DNA of 42,353 bases from an archaeon (GCA_024281315.1 JAJSAE010000036.1:1-42353); one strand, 5' to 3'; numbered from the stretch's first letter, positions 18,076-26,267 are shown. Translations and numbers: made by a program. The notes: generated by a model from the letters alone, not told the origin.

Positions 18076-18267
18076 TTACTGCTCTACCTTCATCGTCAGA
18101 AGGGCAATACTAGCAAGGATGCTTCCAAGTATAAACAGGCCGAAAATCTCACTCGAAGAAAGATTATTAAAAAGAAGAGCATCACTTACAGCACCCAGAA
18201 CGATAGCAGCTATTCCGCCGATTGCTGTGTAATACAGAGCCAATCTTAACTCCTTTTTGTATTTCAC
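18076..18267 (-). CDS. Small two-helix membrane protein
   Basis: 63 residues, starting with GTG at 18267 that has GGAGG 6 nt upstream. Two hydrophobic helices at about 9-31 and 40-59 are separated by a short polar link (NNLSSSE). Both ends carry charged residues (KYKKELR, KVEQ). It resembles no family I can name. It lies between the two copies of the purS-promoter duplication, so it may have arrived or been trapped there. The good ribosome site and the clean helix pattern make it likely a real gene. Confidence 0.5.
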   Translation of the reverse strand: MKYKKELRLALYYTAIGGIAAIVLGAVSDALLFNNLSSSEIFGLFILGSILASIALLTMKVEQ

Positions 18268-18330
18268 CCAGGGCCTCCATCTTCATTTTTCGGAATGATC
18301 TCATCTCTTTTATTACTTCATGCTCAGAGC

Positions 18331-18406
18331 CTTCTTGAGCTTAATTCGTATCTCGGTCGTAAGCATGAGGTCATCGTTTCAGGGAAAGGGGAGGAGATAT
18401 TTAAGG
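18331..18406 (-). repeat. Copy B of the ~75-bp duplication (orphan purS-like promoter and start)
   Basis: It carries the same TATA element (CTTAAATATC), GATGACCTC ribosome region and ATG as copy A. Its reading frame begins MLTTEIRIKLKKAL and stops after 17 codons. It is therefore a truncated purS 5' end. It sits at the edge of the AT-rich restriction-modification segment. Confidence 0.8.
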
Positions 18407-18517
18407 GGTTTCTTTTGGGTGCGCCTTTAAAATAGAAGTTCAAAAGAATAATTGGTTACTGATAGGCTCTTATCGCAGACGATGGCTAAAGGAGTACGCT
18501 TTCCATCAGACACAACA

Positions 18518-19120
18518 CTATTTATTTAGAAGCTTTTCCAACTCATCTGGAACAATAATCTTAATGCCCGTTTTCTCTTTCTCATAGAATATTATCTGCC
18601 CTTCTATGCTCTCAGAGAGCATGTCTTTAGAGGAATAGGTTGTAGGTTTTATGCTGATAGGGATTCCCTTTATAAATCCATCAATGCCTTTGCTCTCCTC
18701 TTCTGGCGTTGAGACCCTATAATCTACACTGAGTTGCTTGGCAACCTTCTTTATAATCGCTTCTTGAAATTTAAGGCCAAGAAATGTTTTAACAATGACT
18801 AAATCTCTCACCCATTTGCGGACCATTTCCTCATCTATTTCGGTAATTGCTCCCTTGAGATTTTCAACCATGTATAGTATTTTTTTGGTTGCAATACCTA
18901 TTGCCTCTGGATGTTTTTCTATATACCATTTCTCCCACTCATCTAATGTCTTATCGGGAAATTTTTTTATCAATTCGCTCATCTGTCCCACAACTTTTGG
19001 GCGTGTTCGCTGTGCATTTTGATTGGCTAGGTTCAAAATCTGTGTTACATATTTCGGAAATTCTGGAGTTTCCACATCCATCAACATCCGAATCTCTTCG
19101 GTTTTAATCTTAATTTGCAT
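18518..19120 (-). CDS. MjaI-type restriction endonuclease
   Basis: 200 residues resembling the MjaI restriction endonuclease family, best seen in PKYVTQILNLANQNAQRTRPKVVGQMSELI (about residues 22-51). A PD-(D/E)xK-like core can be read as Glu120 (KFQEAII), Asp147 (KGIDGFI) and the strand ISIKP (Lys158). Family members known to me cut CTAG. The site here is inferred, not shown. The ATG is 12 nt after the methyltransferase TAG and in the same frame, so readthrough would fuse the two. The codons are AT-rich compared with purL or gdhA, suggesting acquisition by transfer. It ends in TAG with TGA four codons on. Confidence 0.8.
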   Translation of the reverse strand: MQIKIKTEEIRMLMDVETPEFPKYVTQILNLANQNAQRTRPKVVGQMSELIKKFPDKTLDEWEKWYIEKHPEAIGIATKKILYMVENLKGAITEIDEEMVRKWVRDLVIVKTFLGLKFQEAIIKKVAKQLSVDYRVSTPEEESKGIDGFIKGIPISIKPTTYSSKDMLSESIEGQIIFYEKEKTGIKIIVPDELEKLLNK

Positions 19121-19132
19121 TTTATGGGCCCC

Positions 19133-20434
19133 CTATTGAACTTCCGTAACTGCCTCATCCCTAACAATTTTGATTAACTCTTCATATGTCTTATCTGCCT
19201 TCATAAATTTGTCCTTCATATCATATCTACTTTTTCTGTTTGCTGAAGCATAACCCTGTTTTATCAGGTAGTAGTTTATGAATATCTTATTTTTGAGATA
19301 CACATAAGCCTCTACGCAGTTTTCATCAGCAACATAATCTTTGTCGAAGCGGAGATAAACTTTCTTATTCAGTAAATAGTCATTGAGGTATTTTTTTGTT
19401 TTTTCCACATCTTTTATTATTAAGCCACGAAATTTAACCAGTAATCCGTTGTCTAGTTTAATTTCACCGTCATCGAAAACCTCATACACTCGATACAAAG
19501 GCTCTTTTTTGAATCTTAACTTATCCGGCTCAATTTTTGGGGCGGCATCATTAATTCTTGGTGTATAATCAATTTTCTCAATTTCAGGATGCTCAGTTCT
19601 CAGAATAATTTCAATTTCCCTTTCAAAAGAGATTAGATTAGTAGTTTTTATTTTCTTTTTAATAATGTCTAAAAAGCTCTCGTTAATTTCATAGCCAATA
19701 GTATTTCTGCCCAAGTCCAATGCAACTTTAGCTGTCGTCCCACTCCCTAAAAAAGGGTCCAAAACGGTCTCTCCAGCAAATGTAAACATTTTAATGATTC
19801 TTTTGGGCAACTCTTCAGGGAACATTGCTTCGTGTTCCATTTGTCTTGCACCTCCAAAATGCCAGTGGCCGTAAAAGTATTCTTTCCACTCCTCCTTGCT
19901 GAGTATAGATTGTTCTTTAATTTCTTTGGGGACTTTCTCACTTTTTCCGGGTTTTTTGAAGATTAATATATGTTCGTAGTCAATTTCAACCATACCATTT
20001 GGGGGATATGGATATGAACCCATTACATTGGCCCCACCAGTAGTATTCATTGTTGTTTTTTTCTGCCAGATTATAGACCCCATATAATCAAACCCAATAT
20101 TCTCACATTCTGCGATAATTTCTGCGTGCAGAGGAACTATCTTATACCTCCCGTAAATTATAGCTCTGGCAAATTGATCACCAATATTTATTACAAGCCT
20201 TCTCCCGGGTTTAAGAACTCGGTAACTTTCCCTCCAAACTCGGTATAAGTCTCTTAAATACTCGTGTAGGCTCTGTCCATATCCTATCTGTCCCTCTACA
20301 TTATAATTTTTTATCTGCCAGTATGGAGGGGAAGTAACTATTAGATGGACATGATTATCCTTTACTTCAAGCATTTTTCGGCTATCTCCTATTATTATCT
20401 TTGCTTGGCCGCTCATTTTCATCACTTCATACAT
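19133..20434 (-). CDS. DNA (cytosine-N4) methyltransferase with C-terminal SNase-like domain
   Basis: 433 residues; the start may be ATG 20434, 20422 or 20416 (MSGQAKI). The beta-class order is clear: catalytic motif TSPPYW at 34-39 precedes the SAM-binding DPFLGSGTT at about 226-234. TSPPYW points to N4-cytosine methylation, as in M.MjaI. Residues ~313-405 form a staphylococcal-nuclease-like OB fold: VYEVFDDGEIKLDNG, KFRGLII, AYVYLKNK, INYYLIKQGYASA. Arg336 and Glu344 fit two of the nuclease catalytic residues, but the position of the second catalytic Arg appears to be Cys373, so the domain may only bind nucleic acid. It is the partner of the downstream MjaI-like endonuclease. Confidence 0.88.
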   Translation of the reverse strand: MYEVMKMSGQAKIIIGDSRKMLEVKDNHVHLIVTSPPYWQIKNYNVEGQIGYGQSLHEYLRDLYRVWRESYRVLKPGRRLVINIGDQFARAIIYGRYKIVPLHAEIIAECENIGFDYMGSIIWQKKTTMNTTGGANVMGSYPYPPNGMVEIDYEHILIFKKPGKSEKVPKEIKEQSILSKEEWKEYFYGHWHFGGARQMEHEAMFPEELPKRIIKMFTFAGETVLDPFLGSGTTAKVALDLGRNTIGYEINESFLDIIKKKIKTTNLISFEREIEIILRTEHPEIEKIDYTPRINDAAPKIEPDKLRFKKEPLYRVYEVFDDGEIKLDNGLLVKFRGLIIKDVEKTKKYLNDYLLNKKVYLRFDKDYVADENCVEAYVYLKNKIFINYYLIKQGYASANRKSRYDMKDKFMKADKTYEELIKIVRDEAVTEVQ

Positions 20435-20605
20435 ATATTCTCAGCACATCCCATTATACATTATCAAGTGTCTCACATTTTAATAACTTTGTCATGCTCA
20501 TCTCAAATCCTGTCTCTCTTCTTGAGGTTTTGTGCTCAGGAAGCAGTATGTTGTCATGCCTTTTAAATTTTTGCATACGCCTGCTGCTTATTCATCTCAC
20601 CCTAA

Positions 20606-20618
20606 CTTTGATATATCT
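20606..20618 (+). promoter_or_regulatory. TATA box of the DHH gene (leaderless)
   Basis: CTTTGATATATCT is centred about 24 nt before the ATG at 20637. This spacing places the mRNA 5' end at that ATG and supports it as the true start, upstream of the in-frame TAG. Confidence 0.6.
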
Positions 20619-20636
20619 TCCCTCCATCTCTGCCCC

Positions 20637-21605
20637 ATGCCTGTGCCGGAGGAAATACTGGAAAGATTGAAATAGGGCCGCAATCTGGTCCTTGTCCACG
20701 GAAATGCGGACCCGGACGCTCTCAGCAGCGCATTCGCCCTTGTCTCGGCCTTCCCCCAAACCGATGTCCACGCACCGGAGGGCCTTGACAGAATAAGTAA
20801 GATTCTTCAGGAAAGGTATGGCCTGAAATTAAAGGAGGAGGTGGACCTCTCCGATTACTCGGCCATCATAGTGATGGATACCTCGTCACCGGAGCAGCTC
20901 GGCCCGGTGGGAAAGCATATTGCAGGGGATGAGCGGCTGATTGTTATAGACCATCATGCAACCAGCGGCGACTGGGGGGCTCCATTATCGTTTATAGAGC
21001 GGAGAACTTCCTGTGCGGAGATTGTCTGGTCCCTTCTTGGGGAGTGGGGCATGCAGTCGGAGGTGAGTCCGGAAAGTGCCGGGCTGCTGCTCGCCGGAAT
21101 AATCACGGACACAGGCCACTTCCGGTTTGCGGACAGCGGAACATTCCTTGCGGTGCACGAGATCATGGAATCCGGGGGCGTTGACCTTCAGGAGGTTCTA
21201 GCGGCCATATCCGCCCGGACCGATCCATCGGAAATCATTTCCGTTTTGAAAGGGGCCCAGCGCCTGCGCTTCGAGAGGTGCTGCGGCTATATTGTGGCCC
21301 AGTCTAACGGCAGCGCATTCGAGGCCTCTGTTTCCCGTGCGATACTCAATCTCGGAGCGGATGTTGTATTTGTCGGCTCCCAGAGAAAGGGAGAGTTCAG
21401 AATCAGCGCAAGGGCCAAATATCCGCTTGTAAAGAACGGTTTCAATCTTGCGCAGCTCTTGTCGGAACTCGGTTCGGAGACAATGAGCGACGGTGGGGGA
21501 CATGCGGGTGCTGCCGGAGTTTCGGGCACCGGGGATGCGGATGCGATGCTGCACATGGCCGTTGAGAAGACAAAGGAGTGGCTGAGAGAACACAAAAAAG
21601 CCTAG
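20637..21605 (+). CDS. DHH-family phosphoesterase with in-frame TAG at codon 13
   Basis: Manganese-dependent phosphoesterase of the DHH/DHHA1 family (NrnA-like, cleaving oligoribonucleotides or pAp). The track starts at a GTG at 20841 and so misses the first metal motif. Reading from ATG 20637 gives MPVPEEILERLK, then TAG (20673-20675), then GRNLVLVHGNADPDALSSA with the HxxxDxD metal ligands, then DHH at about 105-107 and a DHHA1 end with GGGHAGAAG. No ATG, GTG or TTG lies in this frame between the TAG and 20841, so the metal motif can be made only by reading through the TAG. Length with the TAG residue is 322, normal for the family. It could instead be a recent pseudogene. Confidence 0.82.
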
Positions 21606-21702
21606 TCCTTCTTTCTCCGGTCTGGCCCAGCAGTATTCCAACTCCTATGAAAAGCAGTATGATGCCCGTGAATATGCCGCCGGGCATGGTGTTTTCGCTC
21701 AT
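21442..21702 (-). CDS. Possible small membrane protein coupled to tyrS
   Basis: The ATG overlaps the tyrS stop (ATGA) with GGAGATGG upstream. The first ~28 residues (MSENTMPGGIFTG...) form one good transmembrane helix (FTGIILLFIGVGILLG). The remaining frame runs antisense through the DHH 3' end and looks non-coding. A one-base shift after the helix would end the protein at RRKKD-stop, a more natural tail, so a frameshift or sequence error is possible. I would trust only the N-terminal part. Confidence 0.3.
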   Translation of the reverse strand: MSENTMPGGIFTGIILLFIGVGILLGQTGERRTRLFCVLSATPLSSQRPCAASHPHPRCPKLRQHPHVPHRRSLSPNRVPTRAAQD

Positions 21703-22748
21703 TTTCGGGCCATCTCCATCATCTTTTCCAGATTCTCCGTTTTACTCTCAAAGTATTCTCTCACAGGGGCCAGCAATTCCACCAGCGCGCCTGCAACCCC
21801 GCTCTTCAGGTCCATGGGGTGCAGCTCCTTCCTTATGAATATGTCTTCTAATTCTTTATAGGAGGAGAATTCCATGTTTCCTCCCCACTTTTCCGGTCTC
21901 TCTATTATCAGGTGCCCTGCCTGCGAGAAAATGATGTACCTGCAGATCTCCATCACCGGATTCCCTTCCGTCTCACCCTCCGGGCAGTAGGCCTTTTTCA
22001 GCTTCCGTTTTATGTCCTCCGGGGAGTCGTGAACGAGTATGGCTGCGTTCGGGTCGCTCTTCGACATCTTTGCGTCCACAGGGTCCATCCTGTTCCCGCC
22101 TTTCAGGCCGGATATGAGCGGAGTATGAAGTGCAATGGGCTTCTTCCAGCCCAGTTTTTCCCCAGCATCCCTAGCGAGCATGTGTGCCTTCCGCTGGTCC
22201 ATTCCTCCATATGCGAGGTCAACATCGAGAGCGTATATGTCAGCGGCCTGCATCGGGGGGTATATCAGTTTCGAGGCGTCCATCTCCTCGTCCCCCTCCT
22301 TGCGGCCCATTATTGTGAGCGCTCTTTTTATTCTGGAGAGGGAGGATACCTTGGCAATCCTGAGAACCTTCTCCCAGTAGTCCGCATTGTCTATGAGGTC
22401 GGAAGCCCATACGAAATCGGTCTTTTTCGGGTCAACACCAAGGGCGAGAAACGCATCCTTCATGTATTCTCCGGCGGCCCTTATCTTCTCTATGTCCCCC
22501 CCCATCTTGTCGTTTATGAACGCATGCCAGTCTGCCAGAAGCACGGTGACATTGAAGCCCGCTTTTTCGAGGTCCTTAATCTTGTCGGCGCATATCATGC
22601 CCTGGGCTATGTGAACGAGGCCGGACGGCTCAAAGCCTATGTATGCCCTCGGCTTTCCCTTTTCGTCCAGCAGTTTTTTCAGTTCTTTTTCGGTAACCAG
22701 TTCGCTTGTGTTTCTCGATACCAGTTCCATGCGCTCTTCCGTGTTCAT
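21699..22748 (-). CDS. tyrS: Tyrosyl-tRNA synthetase
   Basis: Class I aminoacyl-tRNA synthetase charging tRNA-Tyr, 349 residues, the compact archaeal type without an S4 domain. The HIGH-like HIAQG is at about 46-50 following YIGFEPSG, and KMSKS is at 227-231 (DAKMSKSDPN). The tyrosine-binding region includes YPPMQAADIYAL and AYGGMDQRK. The ATG at 22748 is divergent from gdhA with a 159-bp shared upstream region containing TATA-like sequences on both strands. Confidence 0.96.
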   Translation of the reverse strand: MNTEERMELVSRNTSELVTEKELKKLLDEKGKPRAYIGFEPSGLVHIAQGMICADKIKDLEKAGFNVTVLLADWHAFINDKMGGDIEKIRAAGEYMKDAFLALGVDPKKTDFVWASDLIDNADYWEKVLRIAKVSSLSRIKRALTIMGRKEGDEEMDASKLIYPPMQAADIYALDVDLAYGGMDQRKAHMLARDAGEKLGWKKPIALHTPLISGLKGGNRMDPVDAKMSKSDPNAAILVHDSPEDIKRKLKKAYCPEGETEGNPVMEICRYIIFSQAGHLIIERPEKWGGNMEFSSYKELEDIFIRKELHPMDLKSGVAGALVELLAPVREYFESKTENLEKMMEMARK

Positions 22749-22803
22749 GGGCGTTTAAAAGACATAATATGATAAAAGAGTTTCCTTATCCTTATGTCGC
22801 CTG

Positions 22804-22831
22804 TATATCACATGACATGACACATGATATA
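22804..22831. promoter_or_regulatory. Inverted repeat between tyrS and gdhA
   Basis: TATATCA and TGATATA flank 14 nt that include two CATGACA-like units. It is placed between the divergent promoters and could be an operator. No binding protein can be named. Confidence 0.3.
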
Positions 22832-22878
22832 TTTTAGAAACGAAAGCAATAAATAGAGAATACCCAATGCCCCCGCCA

Positions 22879-22906
22879 CCTAGGGGGATACTCTAGGAGG
22901 TGAAAA
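22879..22906 (+). promoter_or_regulatory. gdhA leader: strong ribosome site within a possible hairpin
   Basis: AGGAGGTGA lies 5 nt before the gdhA ATG. Upstream, CCTAG (22879-22883) can pair with CTAGG (22893-22897), and CACCT with AGGTG, either of which would mask the ribosome site. A TATA-like GCAATAAATAG lies near 22846-22856. Confidence 0.35.
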
Positions 22907-22907
22907 T

Positions 22908-24260
22908 ATGAATGCAAACGAATATGTGGAAAGCGTGATCCAGAAGGTGGAAGAAAAGAACGCTGGCCAGAAGGAATTCTTGCAGGCAGTGAACGAGGTA
23001 CTGCACACTCTGACCCCTGTTATCGAGAAGGAACCCAAGTACATGAAGCACAAGATTCTTGAGAGAATCACCGAGCCGGAGAGGCAGGTAATGTTTCGCG
23101 TCACCTGGGAAGATGACAACGGAGAGATACAGGTGAACAGGGGATACAGAATAGAATTCAACAGTGCCATAGGCCCCTACAAGGGTGGACTGAGACTTCA
23201 CCCCAGCGTGAACATAGGAATCATCAAGTTCCTCGGTTTCGAGCAGGTATTCAAGAACGCTCTGACGACCCTCCCGATGGGCGGCGGTAAAGGCGGCTCC
23301 GATTTTGACCCCCACGGCAAGAGCGATGCTGAGGTCAGGAGATTTCTGGAGAACTTCATGATGGAACTCTACAGGCACATCGGCCCCAACACGGATGTTC
23401 CCGCAGGAGACATAGGTGTCGGCGGAAGGGAGATCGGATATATGTTCGGTACATACAAGAAGATAACCGACAGATTTGAGGGCATCCTTACCGGAAAAGG
23501 CCTCAATTGGGGCGGCTCTCTGATAAGGCCGGAAGCCACCGGATACGGTGCCACTTACTATCTCATGGAAATGCTGAAGTCCAAGGGTACCGACCTGAAC
23601 GGAAAGAAGGTTGCCCTGTCAGGCAGCGGCAATGTCGCTCAGTTTGCGGCGGAGAAGGTCGCAGAGCTCGGCGGTACAGTGGTGACGCTGTCCGATTCAA
23701 AGGGTGCTGTTTATCTGCCTAGCGGTCTCACGAAGGAGATGTGGAACGGCGTTTACGAGACAAAGGCCATAAAGCACGGCAGGCTCTCCGAGTGGGCCGA
23801 GAAGTTCGGCGTCGATTTCTTCCCCGGCAAGAACGCGTGGCAGGTTGCCGATAAGGTTGATGTCGCATTCCCCAGCGCAACACAGAACGAGATCACACTG
23901 GACGATGCCAAGATGCTTGTGGATAAGGGAACAATAGCTGTGGTAGAAGGCGCAAACATGCCGTCCACGCTGGATGCCATCAAGTTCTTCATGGACAACG
24001 GCGTTCTCTTCGGACCCGCAAAGGCTGCCAACGCAGGCGGTGTCGCAGTGTCCGGCCTTGAGATGTCCCAGAACAGCCTCAGGCTGCAGTGGACCAGAGA
24101 AGAGGTTGACAAGAGGCTCCACGACATCATGGTCAGCATCTACAACACCGGCGAGTACTATGCCAAGAAATACGGCCATGAGGGCGACCTGCTCCTCGGT
24201 TCCAACATCGGCGGCCTCGTGAAGGTTGCCGACGCAATGATAGATCAGGGTATCTATTAA
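22908..24260 (+). CDS. gdhA: Glutamate dehydrogenase (bacterial-type hexameric)
   Basis: Interconverts glutamate with 2-oxoglutarate and ammonia. The 450-residue length and LPMGGGKGGSDFDPHGKSD (catalytic Lys128) match the family of E. coli GdhA rather than the shorter (about 420-residue) Thermococcus type. The nucleotide-binding fold is marked by KVALSGSGNVAQFAAEK. NADP preference is typical of the family but not proved here. The very strong AGGAGGTGA and the codon choice (GGC, AAG, CTC) suggest high expression. Divergent from tyrS. Confidence 0.95.
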   Translation: MNANEYVESVIQKVEEKNAGQKEFLQAVNEVLHTLTPVIEKEPKYMKHKILERITEPERQVMFRVTWEDDNGEIQVNRGYRIEFNSAIGPYKGGLRLHPSVNIGIIKFLGFEQVFKNALTTLPMGGGKGGSDFDPHGKSDAEVRRFLENFMMELYRHIGPNTDVPAGDIGVGGREIGYMFGTYKKITDRFEGILTGKGLNWGGSLIRPEATGYGATYYLMEMLKSKGTDLNGKKVALSGSGNVAQFAAEKVAELGGTVVTLSDSKGAVYLPSGLTKEMWNGVYETKAIKHGRLSEWAEKFGVDFFPGKNAWQVADKVDVAFPSATQNEITLDDAKMLVDKGTIAVVEGANMPSTLDAIKFFMDNGVLFGPAKAANAGGVAVSGLEMSQNSLRLQWTREEVDKRLHDIMVSIYNTGEYYAKKYGHEGDLLLGSNIGGLVKVADAMIDQGIY

Positions 24261-24276
24261 AACAAAAAACAAACCC

Positions 24277-24299
24277 TTTTTCTTTCCATTTTTTCTTTG
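24277..24299 (+). terminator. Oligo-T terminator after gdhA
   Basis: CCCTTTTTCTTTCCATTTTTTC begins 17 nt after the gdhA stop. T-rich tracts of this kind end transcription in archaea. No stem is needed or seen. Confidence 0.45.
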
Positions 24300-24347
24300 C
24301 TTCTCTGCGAACGAAAGTAAAATATACTCCGGGCACAATAAGGTTTC

Positions 24348-26231
24348 ATGAAGAGGTGGCCGGCGGTACTGATATTCTTTCTCCTTCTGATGCCCGTATT
24401 TTCCATGCCGGTGAGTGGAGATGGGTGCGCGATAACCGTTGTTGACGGCTACTCGACCCTCCGGGAGAACAGACAGCTGGCCTATGTTTCCGTCGGTGAG
24501 AACGAAGAGACCCTGAGCCTCTTTTTGAGCGTCGTATCTCTTGACCCGGGGCGGCCCCTGACCATAGTGGTTCCGCTGAAGACGCGGCCCGCAGCCCTTG
24601 ATGTGAGCAATACCTCTGAGTCCCAGTTCATGAAAGCATACAACTTTTATGACATTCGGAGAGAGGCCGTAAGGCAGCACGAAGGTCTAGCGCAGATTGG
24701 GAAGGATCTTTCTTCCGCCGCTTCTCCCATCGCCGGAGTTGAAATATTCGGCGCACCGATGCTTTTATATTATTCTATGATGGGCATGACCGCTTCTATG
24801 GGGGGCGATACATATGGGAATCCGTATGTCCACTACGGGCAGCCCGGCCTTTCCGTTGATGTATATTCCTTTAACTCTTCCGCTTCTCTCGGAGAGTTTT
24901 ATCAGTCCCTGAATGTTAGTGTGCCCCAGAATGTCGGTGATATCCTAACAAAGTATCAGGACTATTCTGTCGCCGTAATAAACACCGTGACAAAGCCCCC
25001 TATTAAAGAGAGCGATTTCGACAACCTCACAACGGCGGAACCAGGAGTAATGGCCGATTTCAAGGAATATGTAAGCACCCATTCCCAAATCAGCGTTTAC
25101 GGTTATTCTTATTTCGAAGACAAAGAACTCAATAGTATCATAGGCAGGATATCTGATTACGAACTCAGAAGTACATTCTATGACCTTATTTTTGCCACCT
25201 ACGGCATCGGACCGGCAAATGGCTTTCAGTTATTAGTGGACCTTCCCCTTGCCAATGGAAACGAGTGCTATTTCCCTCTCGGCACAAGCCCATCATGGAA
25301 TTCTATCACAAAAACAACCGTAATCTTCGACCTTTATGACGACAAGGAGGCGAATTTCAATGTTCCAGGGAAGCAGGTTTTCATGGACGGCCGGCACTAC
25401 TATATATGGGATTTCGAGAACGAAGCGCCAGATTACGACATAAACGGCATCCAGAAAGAAAAGGGCATGGGAACATCATGGGCCGAGTTCTCGGCCGGAA
25501 TGAACGGCTGGGCATACGACAATTCGAACAAACTTGCCGTCCTGATTATGCTGCTGTTTTTCACCCTGATATGGGCCTCGGCATTTATTCTTTATTCCCG
25601 GCGCGTGGGGGGCACTCTTTCCCCCGTAATCGCCGCAAAATTCCTTATGTTGGGCCTATTTCTGGCCCTCTTTTCCTTTCTGTTCTCCGTCTTCCTCATG
25701 CTCCCTCTTGCGGTCAGCCTTATGAGAAAGAATTCTGACTACTTCAAGCTCCCCCCTCCGGATGACGCACATAAGGTCTCTCCTTTACTTGACAATCTCG
25801 GATGGGTCTGGCAGCTGATTCTTCTTGTTCTTCTACTCTCTCCCATGATTTTCAGCCTATCTTACATTTTTGCCGTCACTTCTACCCGTTCCTCTATTCC
25901 AATATCATTTTTCATTGCCTGTGCCTATGCCTTTATGCTGTCACTTGTGTTCTTCCATGCCTATGTGAGATACCGCCTGCGCACCGGCGGGCCAGTGGTT
26001 AAGGAGGAGCCTGCGTCTCTTGAGGTCTCTTTCCTGAGACTTCAATCGTTTTTCGGTCTTGCTCTGGCAGTTGCCGTTTTGATCATCTTTACTATAATCC
26101 TCTTCCCCATCTTTCATGGTGAATTTGAGAATAACCTCTGCCTACTTTTGCAGGCGGCCTACATCTCCCTTGGCATTTCCGTTTCACTGGCCATTCTGAT
26201 TTATAGTAAAAGGGGACTTCTGACGCGCTGA
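24348..26231 (+). CDS. Large membrane protein with extracytoplasmic N-terminal domain
   Basis: 627 residues. A signal sequence (MKRWPAVLIFFLLLMPVFS) is followed by about 370 residues that would lie outside the cell and are rich in beta-like segments and in Tyr, Ser and Asn. After this come about six hydrophobic helices from residue ~400 to the end (for example VLIMLLFFTLIWASAFILY, FLMLGLFLALFSFLFSVFLML). The first part (AYVSVGENEETLSLFLSV, LTIVVPLKTRP) faintly recalls DUF2330-type proteins, but I would not assign it. No catalytic motif is seen. A TATA-like AAAATATAC lies about 25 nt before the ATG. Function unknown. Confidence 0.75.
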   Translation: MKRWPAVLIFFLLLMPVFSMPVSGDGCAITVVDGYSTLRENRQLAYVSVGENEETLSLFLSVVSLDPGRPLTIVVPLKTRPAALDVSNTSESQFMKAYNFYDIRREAVRQHEGLAQIGKDLSSAASPIAGVEIFGAPMLLYYSMMGMTASMGGDTYGNPYVHYGQPGLSVDVYSFNSSASLGEFYQSLNVSVPQNVGDILTKYQDYSVAVINTVTKPPIKESDFDNLTTAEPGVMADFKEYVSTHSQISVYGYSYFEDKELNSIIGRISDYELRSTFYDLIFATYGIGPANGFQLLVDLPLANGNECYFPLGTSPSWNSITKTTVIFDLYDDKEANFNVPGKQVFMDGRHYYIWDFENEAPDYDINGIQKEKGMGTSWAEFSAGMNGWAYDNSNKLAVLIMLLFFTLIWASAFILYSRRVGGTLSPVIAAKFLMLGLFLALFSFLFSVFLMLPLAVSLMRKNSDYFKLPPPDDAHKVSPLLDNLGWVWQLILLVLLLSPMIFSLSYIFAVTSTRSSIPISFFIACAYAFMLSLVFFHAYVRYRLRTGGPVVKEEPASLEVSFLRLQSFFGLALAVAVLIIFTIILFPIFHGEFENNLCLLLQAAYISLGISVSLAILIYSKRGLLTR

Positions 26232-26267
26232 CCTTTTTATTATCAATCCTGAGAACCTCTTCCGTTC

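Noticed and set aside
20841-21605. DHH gene starting at GTG 20841 as in the ORF track
   Set aside because: It would lack the HGNADPD metal motif, has no suitable promoter spacing, and leaves 200 bp of obviously coding sequence unexplained.
23697-24680. 327-codon antisense ORF over gdhA
   Set aside because: It is the mirror of a highly expressed gene with strong codon bias. Its translation resembles no protein and it has no promoter or ribosome site.
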